Positions 1-6,754 are shown, counted from the first letter of the stretch. The stretch: 7,155 bases of DNA from an uncultured Clostridium sp. (GCA_947426875.1 CANEFU010000060.1:1-7155); one strand, 5' to 3'. The notes: generated from the sequence alone by a model not told the origin. A program made the numbers and translations.

Positions 1-121
1 CCAATGCCTTTATTTGCTCTATTGTTAATTTATCTGGATTTTCAAAAGCAACCTGTTTTCCATATCTAATTAAATTCTCTCTATATGCCATTGTTGCTTT
101 TAAAGCTTCTTCTTTCTCCAT
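1..121 (-). CDS. Unrecognised protein, N-terminal part only (runs off the left edge)
   Basis: The minus strand opens with ATG at 119-121 and stays open to the window edge, giving 40 codons that begin MEKEEALKATMAYRENLIRY. The start is well supported: a strong GGAGGT ribosome site (plus-strand acctcc, 126-131) lies 4 bases upstream, and a promoter-like pair sits just before it. The visible part is charged and helical in character, with no signal peptide or membrane segment. I do not recognise the family. It follows dnaE by about 90 bases in the same direction. Its own promoter suggests it can be expressed separately. In many Clostridia the gene after dnaE is pfkA; this is not a phosphofructokinase N-terminus. 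Confidence 0.65.
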   Translation of the reverse strand, partial: MEKEEALKATMAYRENLIRYGKQVAFENPDKLTIEQIKAL

Positions 122-145
122 ACTTACCTCCATAAATATATTGCT

Positions 146-174
146 ATTTTAGCATATTATTTATGTAAAGTCAA
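146..174 (-). promoter_or_regulatory. Sigma-A type promoter for the left-edge gene
   Basis: On the minus strand TTGACT (169-174) is followed by a 17-base spacer and TAAAAT (146-151), with TGC directly before the -10 (extended -10). Both hexamers match consensus at 5 of 6 positions. The predicted start lies about 20 bases before the ATG, with GGAGGT at 126-131. No convincing dnaE terminator was found in 122-211; only a weak 4-bp GCAA/TTGC hairpin occurs there. Confidence 0.6.
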
Positions 175-211
175 GGCAAGAGTTGCTATAAATCTTCTGT
201 CTGCCAATCTC

Positions 212-1741
212 TTATGTATCTATGCTTACTTTTTCCTCCCCTAAAATTTCTTCAAAAATTTCTTGAATTTGGTCTGTTAAATAAATCTGTCCACATGGTT
301 TTGTTTCCCCATCTATTTTGATTTGTACATTGATATTATTTTTATCTCCATTAAAATAGCGTAATGCTCCTCTTAGTTTTTCTTTTTGCTCCTCACTAGC
401 ATTCGTTATATCCAATGTTAATATCTTTTGTTTTTGTTCTCCAAATTCTTTTATTTCATTAGCAATTATTGTAGTAGTTTCATCTTCTCTTATACTTAAA
501 CGTCCCTCCACTATTACGATATTTTCTTCTACTAAACTTTTGCCAGCTTTCAAATAAGCACTTTCAAACACTAAAATTTCTGCCGTTCCATATAAATCCT
601 CTATCGTAACAAATGCCATTATTTTATTGTTCTTGGTGTATTTCTTTTTGATAGAACTAATAATACCCGCATATTTTATATTTTGTCCATCTTTATATTT
701 TAATTTACCACTTTGTCTTGTCATTATCATTTCTGGATTTTCTATATTAGATGATGACATTTGCTCATCAATTGCTCTTAAATTTATACTATTTATAGTA
801 GTTTGTGCCTCTATTTGTTCTCTCAATTTTTCTAGTGGATGTCCTGAAATATAAATTCCTAACATTTCTTTTTCAATCGATAATAATTCTTTATTAGACA
901 TTTCTTCATGCTCTTCAAAAGTATATTTTATCTCTTGCATTTCTTCTTTTTCTTGCTCAGAACCCAAATCGAACATCGAAACTTGTCCGTCAAATCCTTT
1001 TTTTCTTCCGCTTTGAATCACATCTATAATGCCTTCAAACGAAGCTAAAAGTGTACTTCTTGTTTGTTCAAATTCATCAAAAGCCCCTGCTTTTATTAAG
1101 CTTTCTACACACTTTTTATTAACCGCTTCATCTGCTATTCTTTCACAAAAATCAGTAAAACTCTTAAACGGTCCATTCTCTCTTCTTTCCTTTACAATAT
1201 TTCCAACTGGCACAGTTCCTACATTTTTAATACTTCCCAATCCAAAACGAATTTTAGCTTTTAAGGATTTAGGGACGGCCCCAAAATCCTTATTTTCTTC
1301 TTCGAGTTCTCCTAATGAGGATTTTGGGGCCGTCCCTAAATCCTCATATTCTGTTGTGAATTTTGTGCTACTTTTATTGATTTCTGGTTTTAATATTTCA
1401 ATACCTAAGGTTTTACATTCATCAATATATTGTGGTATTTTATCTAGATTTCCTAGAAAACTGTTTAAGGTTGCTGCCATGAATTCCGCTGGATAATATG
1501 CCTTTAAATAGGCTGTTCTATATGCTATTACAGCATAACATGCGGCATGTGATTTGTTAAATGCGTATTTAGCAAATTCTGCCATTTCATCAAACATTTT
1601 GTTGGCCGATGCTTCATCTATTCCATTTCGTACACAGCCTGGAACTATTATTTTTCCTTCTTCATCAAGTTGTCCATGAATGAATACTTCTCTTTCTTTT
1701 GCCATGACATCTAATTTCTTTTTTCCCATTGCCCTTCTCAC
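212..1741 (-). CDS. dnaE: DnaE C-terminal fragment: fingers, HhH, clamp motif, OB fold (about 509 aa)
   Basis: This is read in the +1 frame relative to the upstream pieces; homology begins at the GGA of 1754-1756, and the GTG at 1739-1741 is not a real start. It shows RRAMGKKKLDVM, FAKYAFNKSHAACYAVIAYR, then KIRFGLGSIKNVG and an HhH-type region. The internal beta-clamp motif QVSMF lies at 971-985 (E. coli has QADMF). ISGHPL and an OB fold with KKKYTKNNKIMAFVTIEDLYG follow. The C-terminal tail ends GEEKVSIDT-TAA. Between STKFTTEY and KIRFG lies an insertion of about 29 residues containing two related peptides, DLGTAPKS and DFGAVPKS, encoded by the palindromes at 1262-1347. Related polymerases usually join these strands by a short turn. 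Confidence 0.9.
   Translation of the reverse strand: MRRAMGKKKLDVMAKEREVFIHGQLDEEGKIIVPGCVRNGIDEASANKMFDEMAEFAKYAFNKSHAACYAVIAYRTAYLKAYYPAEFMAATLNSFLGNLDKIPQYIDECKTLGIEILKPEINKSSTKFTTEYEDLGTAPKSSLGELEEENKDFGAVPKSLKAKIRFGLGSIKNVGTVPVGNIVKERRENGPFKSFTDFCERIADEAVNKKCVESLIKAGAFDEFEQTRSTLLASFEGIIDVIQSGRKKGFDGQVSMFDLGSEQEKEEMQEIKYTFEEHEEMSNKELLSIEKEMLGIYISGHPLEKLREQIEAQTTINSINLRAIDEQMSSSNIENPEMIMTRQSGKLKYKDGQNIKYAGIISSIKKKYTKNNKIMAFVTIEDLYGTAEILVFESAYLKAGKSLVEENIVIVEGRLSIREDETTTIIANEIKEFGEQKQKILTLDITNASEEQKEKLRGALRYFNGDKNNINVQIKIDGETKPCGQIYLTDQIQEIFEEILGEEKVSIDT
1262..1347. repeat. Pair of coding palindromes inserted in frame in dnaE
   Basis: Positions 1264-1290 and 1318-1344 are perfect 27-bp reverse complements separated by 27 bases. 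Each arm is also a near-palindrome in itself. AGGATTT pairs with AAATCCT around a GGG/CCC and CG/CG core, with an A-A and an A-C mismatch. Each can be extended: 1262-1292 is flanked by TA/TA pairs and 1315-1347 by ATG/CAT pairs. The second base pair outside the core differs between copies (A-T at 1263/1291, G-C at 1317/1345), a compensatory change. Read on the dnaE strand, both give the same kind of peptide, (E/K)D(L/F)G(T/A)(A/V)PKS, and keep the frame. The DNA could form two small hairpins or one long one. Confidence 0.9.
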
Positions 1742-1745
1742 TAGG

Positions 1746-1997
1746 TCAGCTCTTCCGAAGCGAATAACCAGCTAAATCACGAACAATTTGCATAACTTGT
1801 TCTTGATATACCATACATCCATAAGTTACATTTAAGATAGGCTCTAATCTTGGATGTGTATATTCATTATGCCCTGGATTTAATTTTCCTTTTACATATC
1901 TTGGTATTTGGTCCATTGGTCCTGGTCTGTATAAAGAAACTCCCGCTATTAAATCCTCCAAGCAGTCTGGTTTTAGCTCCTTCATGAAATTTGTCAT
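1746..1997 (-). CDS. dnaE: DnaE middle fragment: fingers segment between TGA and frameshift
   Basis: This is the same reading frame as the N-terminal fragment; coding similarity actually begins right after the TGA at 2034. It carries QFESQGMTNFMKELKPD, then SLYRPGPMDQIPRYVKGK and GCMVYQEQVMQIVRDLAGYS, all hallmark DnaE fingers motifs. The ATG at 1995-1997 is an internal methionine (residue 606), not a true start, and it has no ribosome site. The frame runs SLRKS-TGA, where the family has SLGRADLVRRAMGKK. The missing part resumes in the +1 frame at once. It is therefore an internal piece of dnaE, not a separate gene. Confidence 0.88.
   Translation of the reverse strand: MTNFMKELKPDCLEDLIAGVSLYRPGPMDQIPRYVKGKLNPGHNEYTHPRLEPILNVTYGCMVYQEQVMQIVRDLAGYSLRKS
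1755..1757 (-). other. dnaE: +1 frameshift site in dnaE (extra base before a Gly codon)
   Basis: On the coding strand, TCG CTT CGG AAG AGC TGA ends the zero frame. Skipping the C (plus-strand g1757) gives TCG CTT GGA AGA GCT GAC, which is SLGRAD as in other DnaE proteins. The CGG created here is one of only two in-frame CGG codons in the window. The CTT C context resembles the CUU U slip of prfB, but no Shine-Dalgarno-like stimulator is placed just upstream. Confidence 0.85.
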
Positions 1998-2019
1998 TCC
2001 TTGAGATTCAAATTGTAAA

Positions 2020-2036
2020 ATCCTTCTCGATTTTCA
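2020..2036 (-). other. dnaE: In-frame TGA and scrambled patch in dnaE
   Basis: The coding strand reads CAA GAA TGA AAA TCG AGA AGG ATT TTA CAA. TGA stands where the family has Gly (LLQEG). The codons after it (K S R R) also miss the expected E-G before I-x-QFES. Shifting the patch by one base gives AAT CGA GAA GGA (N R E G). A simple model is therefore GGA to TGA, one extra A in the A-run, and one lost A after GGA. The indels cancel, so the downstream frame is unchanged. Confidence 0.75.
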
Positions 2037-3812
2037 TTCTTGCAACAATTTATATACTTTTGGGTCTGCCATTTCTTTGTCAAATTCCACTTCTATTCCT
2101 CTATTTTCTTTGACTAAATCAATGGTATCTTGAATAACAGTTAAAGTTCTTAATCCTAAGAAGTCCATCTTTAATAGACCTAATTCCTCTAATGTGGTCA
2201 TAATATATTGAGTTGAAATTTGCCCGTCACGAACATATAGCGGTACATAAGAATCAACTGGGTCTTTGGTAATAACAACTCCACAGGCATGAGTTGATGC
2301 CTGTCTTGGCATGCCTTCTAGTCCCATAGCAATGTCTAATACTTTTTTTACGGTCTCATCTGTTTCATATCTCTCTTTTAATTCTTTGTTTTGCTCTAAT
2401 GCCTTTTGAATCGTAATATGTAATTCATTTGGTATCATTTTTGCCAAACTATCCGCTTCTGCATAAGGTACATCTAGCACTCTTGCTACATCTCGAATTA
2501 CCATCTTAGCAGCCATAGTTCCAAATGTGATAATCTGTGATACATGGTCATGACCATATTTTTCTGATACATAATCAATAACATCTTGCCTATGCTCATA
2601 ACAAAAGTCCACATCAAAGTCTGGCATACTAATTCTTTCTGGATTTAAAAATCTTTCAAAAAGAAGTCCATATTTCATAGGGTCAATGTCTGTAATTTCA
2701 ATGGCATAAGCAATAATGGAACCAGCTCCAGAGCCACGCCCTGGTCCTACTGGTATACCATGTGTTTTAGCATAATGAATAAAGTCCCATACAATTAGGA
2801 AATAATCTACATATCCCATTTTTTGAATAACACCAAGCTCATATTCCATTCTTTCTAGTATTTCTTGTGATGGGTTTTCTCCATATCTATTTTTAATTCC
2901 ATCCTCACATAATTTTTTAAAATAATCATAATGAGTTGCAAATTCTTCTGGCACATCATAATTCGGAAGTATTGTATGTCCAAATTCAAATTCTACATTA
3001 CATTTTTCTGCAATTTTTACTGTGTTCTCAATGGCATCTGGAAAAGCTTTAAAATAATCTATCATTTCTTCAGGTGACTTTACATACAGCTCATCTGTTT
3101 CAAAACGCATTCTATCCATATCACTCATTCTTTTTCCTGTTTGAATGCATAGTAAAACTTCGTGATTATAAGCATCTTCTTTTTTCAAATAATGAGCATC
3201 ATTAGTAGCGACTAATGGAATATCTAATTTTCTAGCTAACGCCACTAATTTTTGATTGGCTAAGACTTGTTCTTCAATTCCATTGTTTTGAATCTCAATA
3301 TAATAATCTTCGCCAAATACTCGTTTATGCCAAAGTGCTATTTCTTCTGCTTTCTCGTTATCACCATTTAATAAAGCCTGATTAACAGAGCCAGCTAAAC
3401 AAGCACTTAAACAAATAAGTCCTTCATGATATTTTTCTAAAACTTCTAAATCGATACGAGGCTTATAATAATAACCATCTACAAAACCAATGGAAACTAG
3501 CTTACTTAAATTTTGATACCCTTGGTGGTTTTTGGCTAGCAAAATCAAATGATTGTATCGATTATCTATGTTTGGCTCTTTGTCAAATCGACTTCTAGGT
3601 GCTACGTATACCTCACAACCGATAATTGGTTTTACCCCTTCTTTTTTACAGGCTTTATAAAAATCTATTGTACCATACATAGCTCCATGGTCTGTAAGGG
3701 CTATCGCATCCATTCCAAGTTCTTTCGCTCTTACTGGTAAATCTTTGATTCGGTTAGCTCCATCTAATAAACTGAATTCACTATGTATGTGTAAGTGTAC
3801 AAAATTTGACAT
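2034..3812 (-). CDS. dnaE: DnaE N-terminal fragment: PHP domain, palm and part of fingers (592 aa)
   Basis: The fragment starts MSNFVHLHIHSEFSLLDGA, the PHP N-terminus. PHP metal-site residues appear retained: H8-x-H10, D41-H42, E67, H88, D205 and H207. The E. coli enzyme has lost several of these, so this PHP site could be an active proofreading nuclease (inference). The palm has GPGRGSGAGS (357-366), PDFDVDF (397-403) with catalytic D400 and D402, and LLKMDFLGLRT (546-556) with the third aspartate D550. These match E. coli D401, D403 and D555. The stretch GMPRQASTHACGVV (500-513) is also typical. The frame ends at TGA 2034-2036 in the middle of the conserved KLLQE-G-x-x-x-G-x-x-QFES segment, so this is not a natural C-terminus. 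Confidence 0.9.
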   Translation of the reverse strand: MSNFVHLHIHSEFSLLDGANRIKDLPVRAKELGMDAIALTDHGAMYGTIDFYKACKKEGVKPIIGCEVYVAPRSRFDKEPNIDNRYNHLILLAKNHQGYQNLSKLVSIGFVDGYYYKPRIDLEVLEKYHEGLICLSACLAGSVNQALLNGDNEKAEEIALWHKRVFGEDYYIEIQNNGIEEQVLANQKLVALARKLDIPLVATNDAHYLKKEDAYNHEVLLCIQTGKRMSDMDRMRFETDELYVKSPEEMIDYFKAFPDAIENTVKIAEKCNVEFEFGHTILPNYDVPEEFATHYDYFKKLCEDGIKNRYGENPSQEILERMEYELGVIQKMGYVDYFLIVWDFIHYAKTHGIPVGPGRGSGAGSIIAYAIEITDIDPMKYGLLFERFLNPERISMPDFDVDFCYEHRQDVIDYVSEKYGHDHVSQIITFGTMAAKMVIRDVARVLDVPYAEADSLAKMIPNELHITIQKALEQNKELKERYETDETVKKVLDIAMGLEGMPRQASTHACGVVITKDPVDSYVPLYVRDGQISTQYIMTTLEELGLLKMDFLGLRTLTVIQDTIDLVKENRGIEVEFDKEMADPKVYKLLQE

Positions 3813-3818
3813 GATTTT

Positions 3819-3843
3819 CTCCTTTCTTTGTTTGATTATATCA
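3819..3843 (-). promoter_or_regulatory. dnaE extended -10 promoter and ribosome site
   Basis: On the minus strand TGA-TATAAT (3835-3843) is a perfect extended -10 element; no good -35 is present at 16-18 bases. AAAGGAG (plus-strand ctccttt, 3819-3825) lies 6 bases before the dnaE ATG, so the 5' leader is only about 20 bases. The rest of the 3813-3959 gap is A/T-rich sequence without a recognisable feature. Confidence 0.6.
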
Positions 3844-3959
3844 TCTTTTAAATTAAAATTCTAGCAATTTTTCATCTTTTATATTACTGTTAAAAATAAA
3901 TAATAATCTTTTTGCAAATTCTTTCTATTCTGAGAAAAAAATTAATAACATATACTTCA

Positions 3960-3989
3960 AAAGCCAGAAGGAATCATCCTTTTGGCTTT
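3960..3989. terminator. Stem-loop terminator between amylase and dnaE
   Basis: The arms AAAGCCAGAAGGA (3960-3972) and TCCTTTTGGCTTT (3977-3989) pair over 13 positions around a 4-base ATCA loop. On the plus strand one pair is G-T wobble; on the minus strand it is an A-C mismatch. The plus side is followed by a T-rich tract (ATTTTTC, then TTTTTT). The minus side has only TTTT. It lies 30 bases past the amylase stop, so it probably ends the transporter-amylase transcript and may work in both directions. Confidence 0.6.
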
Positions 3990-4018
3990 CATTTTTCTAT
4001 TTTTTACATTTTTCGACT

Positions 4019-5491
4019 TTAAAACTGAGACAAATTAAGACTGTCCCTCTTTGTTTCAACCCATATGGAAGCTGATTTTCCTTTTACTTTGAAGATGCCA
4101 TAACCTTCTTCATCTATTGTTACTTCTTCTTCACAATTACCAAGTGCATCTATAAATTTTTCTCCTATATATTTCATTCCGATATACATTTTCTTTTCTC
4201 CGTCATAGGAATTTGATATGACAACAGCTAATCCTGATTTGGTATGCTCTTCATCTCCTTCTCTGGTCCATCCTATATAATCTGAATGGTCAAAATAGTC
4301 ATGTTGTTCTCCATAAGCTTTATATTTTCTTAATTCTATGATAGTTTTTAAATCCTTTACAGCTCCTATATTATCGTGCGGTATACCATAAAAATCCCCA
4401 TAAAATATACATGGGTATCCTTCGTTTCGAAGTAATATAATACTATAGGCTGCTGGTTTAAACCAGCTTTCTACAAAACTTTGTAGTGCTTGTCCTGGTT
4501 GCGTATCATGATTGTCTACAAAAGTAACTGCTCTAGCTGGGTTTTCTTTTACCAAAGTTCCCTCTAGTATTTTTGACATATCATAATTTTCATCTTTAGA
4601 AGCTACTTCTAAATGATAGTGCAATGGAACATCAAATAAGGATATTTGTCCTTCCGTTTCTTCTATGTATCTATGTAATTTTGAAATATCTCCACTCCAA
4701 TATTCTCCTACCGTAAAGAGTTCCTCTTTTGTCTGCTCTCTTAATGTTCTAATCCAATCCTTGTAAAAACAAGCATCAATATGCTTAACAGCATCCAATC
4801 GGAATCCATCTACTTTCGTCATATCTACATACCATTTTCCCCATTTGTTACATTCGTCTATCACTTCTGGATTTTTGAAATCAATATCTGCTCCCATTAA
4901 ATAATCGTAATTTCCGAATTCTTCGTCAACTGCCTCATTCCAATCTTTGTCTTTGAACTTAAAGATAGCATTTTGCTTTGAGTTTTCATCATAATCAATT
5001 CCATCAAAATGCGTCCAATTCCATTCAAAATCTGAATATTTGTGTTTTCTTCCGGGAAAAGTAAATTTTGTTGCTACTCTTACTGTTTCTTGATTAGAAA
5101 TCGGCTCATTATGATTTCCCCAATCAACTTTTGTCGCTGGTATTGTTTGTAACATATCTGCCCCCATTTTATGATTTAAAACAATATCCGCATAACTTTC
5201 GATTCCATTTTGTTTTAACGCCATAATGCAATTTAGATATTCCTCTTTTGAACCATATTTAGTTTTGATAGTTCCTTTTTGGTCAAATTCTCCTAAATCA
5301 TAAACGTCGTATACAGCATATCCAACCTCATCTTTTCCTCCCATTCCTTTATAAGCAGGAGGAAGCCACAAGGCCGTTATTCCCATATCTGCTAATTTCT
5401 CTGCCTGATTGGTAATATCATTCCATAAATTTTGCTTGCAATCCATGTACCATTCAAAATATTGCATGATAATTCCGTTTATCTTTTTCAT
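4019..5491 (-). CDS. amyA: Cytoplasmic alpha-amylase, GH13 (subfamily 5-like)
   Basis: This enzyme hydrolyses internal alpha-1,4-glucosidic bonds in maltodextrin, starch or glycogen. The 490 residues match the size of E. coli AmyA and the liquefying Bacillus enzymes, and the symbol follows E. coli. Conserved regions: DIVLNHK (102-108); GFRLDAVKH (229-237) with nucleophile D233; GEYW (262-265) with acid/base E263; FVDNHD (324-329) with D329. GADIDF (200-205) and N106 are likely calcium-site residues by analogy with B. licheniformis amylase. There is no signal peptide: the protein begins MKKINGIIMQYFEWY, directly at the barrel, so it acts in the cytoplasm. The ATG overlaps the transporter's TGA (ATGA), with AAGGAA about 10 bases upstream, indicating translational coupling. 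The family normally ends near SIWV (476-479). The tail ETKRDSLNLSQF comes largely from a palindromic repeat. Confidence 0.93.
   Translation of the reverse strand: MKKINGIIMQYFEWYMDCKQNLWNDITNQAEKLADMGITALWLPPAYKGMGGKDEVGYAVYDVYDLGEFDQKGTIKTKYGSKEEYLNCIMALKQNGIESYADIVLNHKMGADMLQTIPATKVDWGNHNEPISNQETVRVATKFTFPGRKHKYSDFEWNWTHFDGIDYDENSKQNAIFKFKDKDWNEAVDEEFGNYDYLMGADIDFKNPEVIDECNKWGKWYVDMTKVDGFRLDAVKHIDACFYKDWIRTLREQTKEELFTVGEYWSGDISKLHRYIEETEGQISLFDVPLHYHLEVASKDENYDMSKILEGTLVKENPARAVTFVDNHDTQPGQALQSFVESWFKPAAYSIILLRNEGYPCIFYGDFYGIPHDNIGAVKDLKTIIELRKYKAYGEQHDYFDHSDYIGWTREGDEEHTKSGLAVVISNSYDGEKKMYIGMKYIGEKFIDALGNCEEEVTIDEEGYGIFKVKGKSASIWVETKRDSLNLSQF
4026..4058. repeat. Palindromic repeat supplying the amylase C-terminal tail
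   Basis: The plus strand has TGAGACAAA (4026-4034) and TTTGTTTCA (4050-4058), which pair at 8 of 9 positions around a 15-base centre containing GACTGTCCC. On the amylase strand the centre reads AGGGACAGTC, close to the AGGGACGGCC core of the dnaE palindromes, although the outer arms differ. The element covers codons 479-488 of the amylase, and the stop TAA follows 5 bases beyond it. This suggests the element landed at the gene's 3' end and changed its natural terminus. Confidence 0.65.
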
Positions 5492-6471
5492 TTATTTTTC
5501 GCTTCCTTTTCCATTTCAATTCCCACTCTTGGTTTCATATAAATAGAAACTGCTATCACAATAATAACAAATAAAATTCCTATTGTTAAAGTTGCTTTCC
5601 TAATATTCATCATTAATAAAACACTACTTCCTATGTATTCTATGACGGCTTTTATAAGATTTACTGTAATTTCATTACATCCGTAGATTTTAGGTAATAT
5701 GTTATTAGAAGCAAAATTACCTAAATATCGTTTCTTGATAATTTGATAAATTCCTTTGCATACATGCCTCATACAGAATATACTAACAATAATACAAAGT
5801 TGTATCCAAAGTGGTATATCTAAGATAGTTGTTATTCCAATTATAATAGCTCCTACTGTAATTATCAATCCTAAAATAGTTAGTGATTTATTTTTAAATT
5901 TGTTATTGTATTGATTTGCCTTTCGTGAGCTAAATCCTGTTATAATTTGTACGATTGCTGCAATAATTCCAATATAAGTTGCCGATATTTTTAAATCTTT
6001 TAATATAGTAGTTTGATAGGTATCCAGTAATACCAATAATCCCCAAATAAGTCCTATCATTATCATAAGTGCTTTTAATCTTTCTGATTTAAAAATATAT
6101 TGAAAGCCTTCTTTGAGATTTTTCAAGTTTTCTTTTAACGTTATTTTTTCTATTTTTTCGTTCGTATATTCCTCAATTTCAATAAAATTATAAGCTATTA
6201 TCGTTGTAATCGTTAATGCTATCAAACACAGTGTCATAGGTATATACGGATTTATCGTATAGAAATACCCTGATAACACTTTGGAAATGGCTGCTATATA
6301 ACAATATTTCGAATATCCCTTTCCATCAATATGAGAAAAAATATCTCCTTTTTTCTTAGTCTTGGGAATAGATGCTGTTAAAAATGGCGATAAACACACA
6401 TTTGTTAAACCATATGCAGTCGCCTTTACTAATTTTGCCAAAATCAATGTTCCAAAATTGATACTACACAT
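5488..6471 (-). CDS. MFS transporter C-terminal fragment
   Basis: The 327-residue frame holds most of the transporter: about nine hydrophobic segments, a charged central loop (EIEEYTNEKIEKITLKEN) between the two six-helix halves, and a basic C-terminal tail. The ATG at 6469-6471 is an internal Met (residue 95) without a ribosome site. True similarity extends upstream to the frameshift at 6505-6508. It is not a stand-alone gene. Confidence 0.75.
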   Translation of the reverse strand: MCSINFGTLILAKLVKATAYGLTNVCLSPFLTASIPKTKKKGDIFSHIDGKGYSKYCYIAAISKVLSGYFYTINPYIPMTLCLIALTITTIIAYNFIEIEEYTNEKIEKITLKENLKNLKEGFQYIFKSERLKALMIMIGLIWGLLVLLDTYQTTILKDLKISATYIGIIAAIVQIITGFSSRKANQYNNKFKNKSLTILGLIITVGAIIIGITTILDIPLWIQLCIIVSIFCMRHVCKGIYQIIKKRYLGNFASNNILPKIYGCNEITVNLIKAVIEYIGSSVLLMMNIRKATLTIGILFVIIVIAVSIYMKPRVGIEMEKEAKNK

Positions 6472-6754
6472 AACCAGCGCTACACTTATAATTCTTAATA
6501 TATTCCCGTAATAAAATACTTTTTCTTTTCCCTATTTTATTGACAATAACCATAATTGGTAATTGTGTTATAATATGAAATATGGAATAAATAGAGCTTG
6601 CTAATACAATGTTTGCATCCGAAATTCCTTTTACTTGTGATAAAAATAGTACTTCTATTCCATAATAAAAAATAAAGTCTAAACCTATCATTTGATAAAT
6701 TGGATATAACTTCATATTTGATTTTCTTATTTTAGCTATTTGTTTCTCTTTCAT
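6464..6754 (-). CDS. MFS transporter N-terminal fragment
   Basis: The 96-residue frame begins MKEKQIAKIRKSNMKLYPIY, with two membrane segments and motif A (NKIGKRKSILL). After residue 82 it departs into a non-hydrophobic tail (REYIKNYKCSAGYV) caused by the frameshift. Read one base on, the tail becomes GNILRIISVALVMCS, a typical third membrane segment. M14 is a possible alternative start but has no ribosome site. Confidence 0.75.
   Translation of the reverse strand: MKEKQIAKIRKSNMKLYPIYQMIGLDFIFYYGIEVLFLSQVKGISDANIVLASSIYSIFHIITQLPIMVIVNKIGKRKSILLREYIKNYKCSAGYV
6505..6508 (-). other. +1 frameshift site in the MFS gene (extra base before a Gly codon)
   Basis: The coding strand reads ATT TTA TTA CGG GAA TAT in the zero frame, running to TAG at 6464-6466. 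Dropping the C gives TTA TTA GGG AAT ATA TTA AGA (LLGNILR), which restores motif A and the third membrane helix. The lesion has the same form as the dnaE site: a C placed before GGR, creating CGG. Confidence 0.8.

Larger units (their letters stand above)
212..3812 (-). pseudogene. dnaE: DNA polymerase III subunit alpha (DnaE), full-length but interrupted by an in-frame TGA and a +1 frameshift
   Basis: This is the replicative (type C) DNA polymerase catalytic subunit. With the TGA read as one residue and the extra base skipped it encodes about 1199 residues, full length for the family. Domain order: PHP (about 1-270), palm with all three catalytic aspartates, fingers, helix-hairpin-helix region, internal clamp-binding QVSMF (943-947), and OB fold (about 1045-1120). 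ATG at 3810-3812 follows AAAGGAG at 3819-3825; the stop is TAA at 212-214. Two lesions break it: TGA at 2034-2036 (residue 593), where the motif needs Gly, and one extra base at 1755-1757 (residue 686). Everything else aligns with a functional enzyme, with no further decay, so sequencing error or very recent damage is likelier than an old pseudogene. In-frame palindromes add about 29 residues (824-852). Confidence 0.9.
5488..6754 (-). pseudogene. Major facilitator superfamily transporter, interrupted by a +1 frameshift
   Basis: With one extra base skipped at 6505-6508 this encodes about 421 residues, the normal MFS size. The first half has a membrane segment near 17-38, another near 48-71, then the motif-A-like loop NKIGKRKSILLGN (72-84). 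Further hydrophobic segments run to the C-terminus, ending in a charged tail, MEKEAKNK. The protein sits in the cytoplasmic membrane and moves a small solute by proton coupling (family knowledge). The substrate cannot be read from sequence; drug-efflux-like and sugar carriers are both possible. It overlaps the amylase by ATGA, so the two are co-expressed. If the TGA were read through, TAA would follow after two more codons. The chosen start has only a weak AAGAGA site. The coding sequence is otherwise clean. Confidence 0.8.

Noticed and set aside
1264..1344. CRISPR-like repeat-spacer-repeat
   Set aside because: There are only two copies, in inverted orientation, each self-complementary, and they lie in frame inside dnaE. 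No further repeats are present.
1029..1496. Plus-strand open frame antisense to dnaE
   Set aside because: It is a shadow of the dnaE coding sequence with no ribosome site, and its composition follows from the conserved protein on the other strand. The same holds for the open frames at 627-854 and 3549-3740.
1746..1760. Programmed prfB-type +1 frameshift in dnaE
   Set aside because: CTT followed by a slow codon is suggestive, but no Shine-Dalgarno-like stimulator precedes it, and the MFS site (TTA CGG) is not slippery in the same way. It is kept only as a hypothesis.
1746..2033. Intein, intron or insertion sequence splitting dnaE
   Set aside because: No extra sequence lies at either break. 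Homology is continuous across both junctions apart from one or two bases.
2034..2036. TGA in dnaE as selenocysteine or as Trp (Mycoplasma code)
   Set aside because: The position calls for Gly, not Cys or Trp. Trp is encoded by TGG throughout, and DnaE is not a known selenoprotein family.
3813..3959. Riboswitch or small RNA upstream of dnaE
   Set aside because: The extended -10 places the transcript start about 20 bases before the ATG. The remaining gap is A/T-rich without conserved-looking stems.
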